The position numbers and the translations under genes are program-made. Shown in pieces: positions 58,837 to 64,000 of a DNA stretch of 64,000 nucleotides; the stretch's first letter is position 1, and each line of letters starts with the position of its first letter. The stretch is from Aurantiacibacter suaedae (GTDB taxonomy: Bacteria; Pseudomonadota; Alphaproteobacteria; Sphingomonadales; Sphingomonadaceae): the NCBI RefSeq assembly GCF_005434915.1, contig NZ_SKCG01000001.1:682001-746000 (forward strand), written 5' to 3'. Under the pieces are notes generated by a model. It was not told where the DNA came from and did not search any database. It was given only the letters and a program-made list of their open reading frames with translations.

Positions 58837-60252
58837 ATGACCCAATCGCTTCTCTCGCGCCCGTTCTTCTTCTGCGGCATCGGCGGCTCCGGCATGTTGC
58901 CGCTCGCCGCCATCGTGAAGGGCCTCGGGGCCGAGGTCGCCGGGTCGGACCGCAGCCGCGAACAGGGCCGCACCCCCGAGAAATTCGCTTGGCTCGAAAG
59001 CCGGGGTTTTGCGCTGTTCCCGCAGGACGGCAGCGGGCTGACCTCGGGCGAGCAGGTCTTCGTCGCCTCGGCCGCGGTGGAGGACACGGTGCCCGATGCG
59101 GCCCGCGCCAAGGCGGTTGGCGCAACCCGGATGACCCGGGCCGAGCTGCTGTCCTCGCTGTTCAACGAAGCCGAATGTTCGCTGGCGGTGGGCGGCACCT
59201 CGGGCAAATCGACCACCACAGCGATGCTCGGATGGATTCTCCACGCCACTGGCCGCGCGCCGACGATCATGAACGGCGCGGTGATGAAGAACTTCGTGAG
59301 CGACGAAGAACCCTTCGCCAGCGCCGTGGTGGGCGATGGCAAGGTGTTCGTCTCCGAAGTCGACGAAAGCGACGGCTCGATCGCGCTCTATCGCCCGAGC
59401 GTCGCTGTTCTGCTCAACGTGAGCCTCGATCACAAGAGCATGGACGAACTGCGTGCATTGTTTGGCGATTTTCTCGCCACGTCAGGCCGCGCGGTGGTCA
59501 ATGCCGACGATCTCGAGGCCTTCCGGCTGGTCACGCACGGCAACGACCCGATCACCTTCGGCATCGACAACAGCTGCGCCGCATTGGGGATCGTCGAGGG
59601 TTCTATTTCCGAAAGCCCCACGGGCCAGAACGCTACAGTGATCGACCGGCGTGACGGCAGCGAACACGCGCTCACGCTCGCAATGCCGGGCAAGCACAAC
59701 TTGTCGAACTCACTCGCCGCGATTGCCGCTGCCAATGCTGCGGGCATACCGGTGACCGAGGCCGTCGCCGCGCTGGCCGACTTCGCCGGGCTCGCCCGCC
59801 GGTTCGACATCGTCGGCACCACGGCCAGCGGGATCACCGTGATCGACGACTTCGGCCACAACCCCGAGAAGTGCCGTGCCACGCTTAAAACTCTGAAAAG
59901 TCAGGCAGGCCGGGTGCTCGCGTTCTTCCAACCGCACGGCTACGGCCCCTTGCGCCAGATGGGCGACGAACTCGCGCAGACCTTCGCCGACGAACTCGCC
60001 CCCGAAGACCACACGATCCTGTGCGACCCGGTCTATTTCGGCGGCACGGTAGACCGCTCCGAAGGCAGCGAGCGGATTGTCACGCTGATGCAGGAAGCCG
60101 GTGCCAGCGCGGAACACATCCCCGCCCGCGAAGATTGCGCTACGCGCCTGTGCGAGCTGGCGCGCCCCGGCGACCGCATCGTCATCATGGGTGCGCGCGA
60201 CGATACGCTAACTCTGTTCGCACGCGATCTGCTCGCACGGATCGAGGCTTAG
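58837..60252 (+). CDS. Mur ligase family protein, probably murein tripeptide ligase-like
   Basis: 471 residues. It has the MurC/Mpl architecture: a Rossmann-like N-terminus (FFFCGIGGSGMLPLAAIVKGLGAEVAGSD), the ATP loop GGTSGKSTTTAMLG, the carbamylated-Lys neighbourhood and the C-terminal (IDDFGHNPEKCRATL; VIMGARDDTL). MurC itself is normally in the dcw cluster, which is not here; the divergent LD-carboxypeptidase suggests a ligase that adds free tripeptide or L-Ala-type peptides to UDP-MurNAc. MurC versus Mpl is not settled from sequence alone. Its stop overlaps the DUF808 gene end by four bases. Confidence 0.75.
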   Translation: MTQSLLSRPFFFCGIGGSGMLPLAAIVKGLGAEVAGSDRSREQGRTPEKFAWLESRGFALFPQDGSGLTSGEQVFVASAAVEDTVPDAARAKAVGATRMTRAELLSSLFNEAECSLAVGGTSGKSTTTAMLGWILHATGRAPTIMNGAVMKNFVSDEEPFASAVVGDGKVFVSEVDESDGSIALYRPSVAVLLNVSLDHKSMDELRALFGDFLATSGRAVVNADDLEAFRLVTHGNDPITFGIDNSCAALGIVEGSISESPTGQNATVIDRRDGSEHALTLAMPGKHNLSNSLAAIAAANAAGIPVTEAVAALADFAGLARRFDIVGTTASGITVIDDFGHNPEKCRATLKTLKSQAGRVLAFFQPHGYGPLRQMGDELAQTFADELAPEDHTILCDPVYFGGTVDRSEGSERIVTLMQEAGASAEHIPAREDCATRLCELARPGDRIVIMGARDDTLTLFARDLLARIEA

Positions 60253-61178
60253 TGCCCCAGCCGCAGCACCTTGTGCAGCAAGACAACGAAGATAGATCCA
60301 AGCACCAGCGCCAGAATCGCCGACAGGCCCGCAAAGCTCAACCAGCCGAGCGCTCCGCCAGCGATGGCCGAAACGCCATGTTCAATGCCTTCGATCCAGT
60401 GCTCCGGCCCGGCAATGCCGATGTCGGCCAACCCGTGCAGGATAATTCCGCCTCCGACCCACAGCATCGCTATCGTTCCTATCACCGATAGTGCCACGAG
60501 CAGGTGCGGCATGGCTTGAACCAGCAAGCAACCAAACTTGCGCCCGGCAGACGTATGCGCCTCTTTCGCCAGATGGAGGCCGGCATCGTCCATCTTCACG
60601 ATCAGGGCGACAACGCCATAGACCCCCAGCGTTACCGCAACACCCACCAGTGCCAGCACCCCAGCGCGCGTGATCAGATCTTCCGAAGCCACTTCGTTAA
60701 GCGTGATCGCCATAATTTCGGCCGAAAGGATCAGATCGGTCCGCACGGCACCATTAATACGCTGCTTCTCGAATGCGGCAGGATCCTTGATCTCGCCATC
60801 GATGGTTTCGCCATGTTTCTCACCGCCAAGATACTCGAGCACCTTTTCGGCCCCCTCATAGGAGAGGTACGCGCCGCCCAGCATCAGGATGAAAACGATG
60901 GCCTCGGGCAGGAACTCGCTCAGCAGCACCGCGCCCGGCAGGAGAATCAGCAACTTGTTTATTAAGCTGCCCTTGGTGATGCTCCAGATGATCGGCAACT
61001 CGCGCGCCGGGGAGAGGCCGGTAACATAGCTTGGCGCCACCGCCGCATCGTCGATCACCACGCCGGCCGTCTTCGATCCGGCGCGTCCCGCGGCAGCTGC
61101 GATGTCGTCCACGCTGGCAGCGGCGGTGCGGGCAATGATAGATACGTCGTCAAGCAGGGCGACAAGGCCACCGGGCAT
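60249..61178 (-). CDS. DUF808 family membrane protein
   Basis: 309 residues from the ATG at 61178 (AGGAG seven bases upstream). The start MPGGLVALLDDVSIIARTAA and the SLINKLLILLPGAVLLSEFLPE helix are typical for the YedI family. About six membrane helices in all. No substrate is known; members of this family are distant relatives of multipass transport proteins. Confidence 0.82.
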   Translation of the reverse strand: MPGGLVALLDDVSIIARTAAASVDDIAAAAGRAGSKTAGVVIDDAAVAPSYVTGLSPARELPIIWSITKGSLINKLLILLPGAVLLSEFLPEAIVFILMLGGAYLSYEGAEKVLEYLGGEKHGETIDGEIKDPAAFEKQRINGAVRTDLILSAEIMAITLNEVASEDLITRAGVLALVGVAVTLGVYGVVALIVKMDDAGLHLAKEAHTSAGRKFGCLLVQAMPHLLVALSVIGTIAMLWVGGGIILHGLADIGIAGPEHWIEGIEHGVSAIAGGALGWLSFAGLSAILALVLGSIFVVLLHKVLRLGH

Positions 61179-61256
61179 CAGGATACTCCTATATTCCGGG
61201 CCTACCCGTCCGTCAGCCAATGGCTGGGCGAGACGAACGGTTCCCCCGCTAGCACC

Positions 61257-61781
61257 TCAGTTAGCGCGATAGACCGTTATCACCACCGCAGGTTCCGTCG
61301 CGGTGGGATCGAACCCGAGCGTTGCGATATAGCCTCCCTCGCCAAGCCATTGATACTTCCCCAGCGGCGACTCGAACACCGGGCTCGTGCGCACCGGCAG
61401 CGGCAAACCGCCGTCTGCCGGCCGGCACACAACGCCAGAATTGACGACGTTGATTACCACGTCATCGTCCGTGCGCAGGAAATAGTCGGCAACCAGTTCG
61501 GTGCAGCCATCGGCGCGGTCAAGCTGCCAGTCCCAGCCCATTGGCAGTATCTCGCCCTTGATCTCCGGGCCTTCGAAGCTGCCGCCGATAATCGGAATGA
61601 TCCGCCGCGTGCCGCGCGCGGTCTCGCCCACCTCGATGGTGGGGCCAAGCTTCACGACCGAGCGATAAAGCAAGTCCAACCCCGGCTCTGGCACGTCCTG
61701 CGCAACGACCGGAACCGCCGCCGTCGCGGCCAACACGGCGGCGGCGGCCGCCTTTGCGAAGCGCTTTCCAGCAAATGTCAT
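61257..61781 (-). CDS. DUF3237 family secreted protein
   Basis: 174 residues from the ATG at 61781 (GGGGAGAC upstream). Signal peptide ending at about residue 28 (VPVVAQ). The rest follows the DUF3237 pattern (IGGSFEGPEIKGEILPMGWDW, TELVADYFLRTDDD, GKYQWLGEGGYIATLGFDP). Predicted periplasmic beta-barrel-like fold. Function unknown. Not part of the ribosomal operon. Confidence 0.8.
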   Translation of the reverse strand: MTFAGKRFAKAAAAAVLAATAAVPVVAQDVPEPGLDLLYRSVVKLGPTIEVGETARGTRRIIPIIGGSFEGPEIKGEILPMGWDWQLDRADGCTELVADYFLRTDDDVVINVVNSGVVCRPADGGLPLPVRTSPVFESPLGKYQWLGEGGYIATLGFDPTATEPAVVITVYRAN

Positions 61782-61897
61782 TATCTTTGTCTCCCCTTGC
61801 CCTTGAGGCGGTGTCCACCCAAAGCTTGCTGTCATGCCGCAAGCGCGCCGATTTGCAACGCTTGCATTCATCACCCTTTCCGCTATGAGCGCCGCTT

Positions 61898-61921
61898 CCG
61901 CGGGGTCGACGGACCCCGTGG
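61898..61921 (+). promoter_or_regulatory. Hairpin in the rpsF leader
   Basis: CCGCGGGGTC (61898-61907) and GACCCCGTGG (61912-61921) form a stem with a four-base GACG loop and one G-U pair. It lies about 100 bases before rpsF. Leaders of rpsF operons in several phyla bind the S6-S18 complex; whether this stem has the bulge needed for that motif is uncertain. Confidence 0.35.
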
Positions 61922-62019
61922 AAACCACTCCTGCGTGGGTGGGATTTGAAGAAAGCCGGAGGGGCCCTGCGATCCGCGCGGGATGCCAGCGATCGGCGGA
62001 AACATGAAAGGAAGCAAGC

Positions 62020-62385
62020 ATGGCTCTTTACGAGCACGTGTTTCTTGCGCGTCAGGATTTGAGCCAGTCTCAGGTCGATGCGCTTGCTGCCAGCGCCACG
62101 GAAACCGTGGAAAAGATGGGCGGCAAGGTCGTGAAGACCGAGACCTGGGGCCTCAAGAGCCTCGCCTACAAGATCGACCGTAACCGCAAGGCGCACTTCG
62201 TCATGCTTAACATCGATGGTCCGGGTGACCTCGTGGCTGAGCTGGAGCGCCAGAACAACATCAACGAAGACGTCATTCGCTGGCTCACCATCGCGGTTGA
62301 GAACCACGAGGACGGCCCTTCGGTCATGATGCGCAAGAACGATCGCGAGCGTAAGCGCCGCGAAAGCCGGGAGGATCGTGACTGA
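62020..62385 (+). CDS. rpsF: 30S ribosomal protein S6
   Basis: 121 residues, of typical length for the alphaproteobacterial form. [22 protein letters not shown] and [21 protein letters not shown] are standard S6. Charged C-terminal tail. First gene of rpsF-rpsR-rplI; it overlaps rpsR by one base (TGATGG). Confidence 0.97.
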   Translation: MALYEHVFLARQDLSQSQVDALAASATETVEKMGGKVVKTETWGLKSLAYKIDRNRKAHFVMLNIDGPGDLVAELERQNNINEDVIRWLTIAVENHEDGPSVMMRKNDRERKRRESREDRD

Positions 62386-62609
62386 TGGCACGCCCGTTTT
62401 ACCGCCGCCGCAAGTCCTGCCCGTTCGCGGCCAAGGACGCTCCGCAGATCGACTACAAGGACGTGCGCCTACTGCAGGGCTTCATGTCCGAGCGTGGCAA
62501 GATCGTGCCTTCGCGCATCACCGCCGTTTCCGCCAAGAAGCAGCGTGAGCTGGCCAAAGCGATCAAGCGCGCCCGTCACCTGGGCCTGCTGCCCTACATC
62601 GTGAAGTAA
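62385..62609 (+). CDS. rpsR: 30S ribosomal protein S18
   Basis: 74 residues. RRKSCPFA and the [44 protein letters not shown] body are universal for S18. It binds S6 in the platform of the 30S subunit. It is between rpsF and rplI in the operon. Confidence 0.98.
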   Translation: MARPFYRRRKSCPFAAKDAPQIDYKDVRLLQGFMSERGKIVPSRITAVSAKKQRELAKAIKRARHLGLLPYIVK

Positions 62610-62622
62610 GGGAGAACAGATC

Positions 62623-63243
62623 ATGGATATCATTCTCCTCGAACGCGTCGAAAAGCTCGGCCAGATCGGTGACATCGTCACCGTGCGTGACGGCTATGCC
62701 CGCAACTTCCTCCTTCCGCAGAAGAAGGCGCTGCGCGCCAATGAAGCGAACAAGAAGGTGTTCGAAGCCAACCGTGAGCGTCTCGAAGCCGAAAACGCCG
62801 AGAAGCGCACCGACGCTGAAAAGCAGGGCGAGAAGGTCAACGGCGAAGAGATCGTGCTGATCCGCTCGGCCTCGAACTCGGGCCAGCTTTATGGCTCGGT
62901 CAACGTTCGCGACGTGGCTGCCGCGCTCAATGCCAAGGGCCACGCGGTCGACAAGCGTCAGGTCATCATGGGCGCGCCCATCAAGACCATCGGCATGTTC
63001 GACGTGACCATCACGCTGCACCCCGAGGTTTCGGTCATCGTGAAGGCGAACGTCGCGCGTTCGGAAGACGAAGCCGAACTGCAGAGCCAGGGCGTCGATG
63101 TCATCGCGCAGATGAACGAAGACGAACGCGGCGAGTCGGAAGGCTTCACCGAAGCGCTCGACCCGGATCGCGAACTCGGCGAACTGCCGAGCGCCGATGC
63201 TGGCGAAGAAGAAACCGCTGAAGAGGGCGAAGCCGAAGGCTGA
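62623..63243 (+). CDS. rplI: 50S ribosomal protein L9
   Basis: 206 residues. N-terminal MDIILLERVEKLGQIGDIVTVRDGYARNFLLPQKKAL is the conserved rRNA-binding domain; then a helix and a C-terminal domain. The C-terminus is extended by an acidic tail (GEEETAEEGEAEG), about 50 residues longer than the E. coli protein, as in related alphaproteobacteria. A strong terminator follows. Confidence 0.97.
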   Translation: MDIILLERVEKLGQIGDIVTVRDGYARNFLLPQKKALRANEANKKVFEANRERLEAENAEKRTDAEKQGEKVNGEEIVLIRSASNSGQLYGSVNVRDVAAALNAKGHAVDKRQVIMGAPIKTIGMFDVTITLHPEVSVIVKANVARSEDEAELQSQGVDVIAQMNEDERGESEGFTEALDPDRELGELPSADAGEEETAEEGEAEG

Positions 63244-63260
63244 GCGCTCCGCTAGTGGAC

Positions 63261-63301
63261 AAAAAGGGGGCGTTGCCGATATTGGCAACGCCCCCTTTTT
63301 T
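63261..63301 (+). terminator. Rho-independent terminator after rplI
   Basis: GGGGGCGTTGCC GATATT GGCAACGCCCCC followed by a T-run (63295-63301) is a perfect 12-base-pair hairpin. An A-run on the other side also gives a bidirectional structure, which may stop the small minus-strand gene at 63325. Confidence 0.92.
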
Positions 63302-63324
63302 GCGGCCATTGGGGTGAGTGGACG

Positions 63325-63462
63325 CTATCCCTCCATTTGGCCCGAGACAGGCTCCTGCCTGTTGGCTTCGCGATCCTCATCGGGGATGAAGATGCCGCGC
63401 TGGCGTTTTTCGGCACGCTCGGCGGGCTCTCGTTGAGGACGATCGATCAACTCGTATTCCAT
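63325..63462 (-). CDS. Small hydrophilic protein, 45 residues
   Basis: It starts at the ATG at 63462, seven bases after an AGGAGAG site, and ends 24 bases before the rplI terminator. The peptide is charged (MEYELIDRPQREPAERAEK and a GIFIPDEDREANR segment) with no membrane part. No family known to me; the strong ribosome site is the main evidence. Confidence 0.5.
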   Translation of the reverse strand: MEYELIDRPQREPAERAEKRQRGIFIPDEDREANRQEPVSGQMEG

Positions 63463-63569
63463 CGCATCTCTCCTGCTTGTTCTATTGAGAGAGAAACCAC
63501 GGTCGAGGCGAGCGGGTTCCTGCCCCCGGCGACGAACCGGTGCAAATTTGCGCCATACCCGCCAAGTGC

Positions 63570-64000
63570 CTAGCTTTTCGTCAGAAATTCCCGAATTGCG
63601 ACACCCAATTCAGCTTCGGTCACGCTGCTCATATGTGTGCCCGGAATGGTCACGTGGCGCGCATCGGTCAGCGCCTCTGCAAGCTTCTCGCTCGATCCAT
63701 TATCGCCATCCTTGTCACCGCAGATGACGGCAGTGGGTATCGTGACCTCCGCAAGGTCGGAGACCGCAATATCGTCCACCGCCTGCAGCAACAGCCGCGC
63801 CGCCACCCGGTCGACCTTCATCTGCTTCATGAACGCAACCGCCATGAACGCCCCATCCTCGCGCTTCACTTCGTCGAACCGGTCGATTGCGTCGATGAAG
63901 AAAGCGCTGCGCCGTTCCCAGCCTGAAAGCCCCTCCAACCCCATTCCGCACAGCGCAAGCCGCCGCGGCCTGAGCCCAGCAATAACGCCGCTCGCCGCAG
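63570..64000 (-). CDS. Alpha/beta hydrolase, 5' end outside window
   Basis: The frame is open to the right edge, so the N-terminal part lies outside the window; 142 residues are visible. The C-terminal part has ITYPTAVICGDKDGD-like geometry (IPTAVICGDKDGDN, acid) and IPGTHMSSVTEAELG (catalytic His), which fits the last third of an alpha/beta-hydrolase. The nucleophile Ser elbow is not visible. Substrate unknown. Confidence 0.7.
   Translation of the reverse strand, partial: AASGVIAGLRPRRLALCGMGLEGLSGWERRSAFFIDAIDRFDEVKREDGAFMAVAFMKQMKVDRVAARLLLQAVDDIAVSDLAEVTIPTAVICGDKDGDNGSSEKLAEALTDARHVTIPGTHMSSVTEAELGVAIREFLTKS

Overview
The window looks like ordinary chromosome from a high-GC alphaproteobacterium of the order Sphingomonadales, most likely family Erythrobacteraceae. 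This is inferred from GC-rich codon use, sphingomonad-type gene neighbourhoods, a long-plug-family TonB receptor and many signal-peptide proteins of the group. No rRNA, tRNA, IS element, integrase or CRISPR array was seen. Genes are dense on both strands, with many 1-4 base overlaps and convergent CTAG-type ends.

Layout. 1-9.6 kb: a sulfotransferase cut by the window edge, a DNA photolyase without a normal start codon, an EF-hand lipoprotein, a YdjM-like membrane protein, a 5'-truncated Old Yellow Enzyme beside a PAP2 phosphatase, the 2-oxoacid:ferredoxin oxidoreductase pair korAB, and rppH. 9-13.9 kb: a minus-strand run guaB - two tiny ORFs - rsmB - TPR protein, and a CNNM-type transporter. 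13.9-22.2 kb: 3-hydroxybutyrate dehydrogenase, a zinc metallopeptidase, a BlaI/M56 sensor pair with twin operator-like palindromes, lactate dehydrogenase, an AT-richer orphan resembling a proteasome beta subunit, a cytochrome P450 and a secreted cyclophilin. 22.3-25.9 kb is accessory: PAS-only protein, unknown protein, M20 peptidase remnant, glycolipid-binding-type protein, VOC protein, ClpP-like protein and a DCC thiol protein.

25.8-33.6 kb: sdhCDA without an adjacent sdhB, an SDR, a metallo-beta-lactamase remnant, prmA, a TIGR02117 protein, and a likely metal-related operon (glutaredoxin-MauE fusion, DUF2946, Met/His-rich outer-membrane protein). 33.7-39.1 kb: ligA, a lipoprotein, recN and bamD. 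39.2-46.3 kb: a TonB-dependent receptor whose plug domain appears internally deleted, a class C beta-lactamase-like serine hydrolase, a GT2-GtrA glycosyltransferase and an HTH orphan. 46.5-48.4 kb: a CsgG-like protein and a secreted partner sharing a C-terminal domain. 48.6-64 kb is mostly housekeeping: lepA, a PAS-GGDEF-EAL-PilZ protein, ferredoxin-NADP reductase, dnaN, fabD-fabG, an LD-carboxypeptidase divergent from a Mur-ligase-like gene (probable murein recycling), a DUF808 protein, a DUF3237 protein, the rpsF-rpsR-rplI operon with a strong terminator, and an alpha/beta hydrolase cut by the window edge.

The best candidates for something undescribed are the orphan proteasome-like protein (19262-20095), the CsgG-like pair with a shared C-terminal domain (46573-48416), and the BlaI/M56 pair whose sensor half is replaced by an Ala/Glu-rich repeat region. 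Several genes look damaged (photolyase start, OYE, M20 peptidase, metallo-beta-lactamase, TonB receptor plug), so either local gene decay or sequence errors should be considered.
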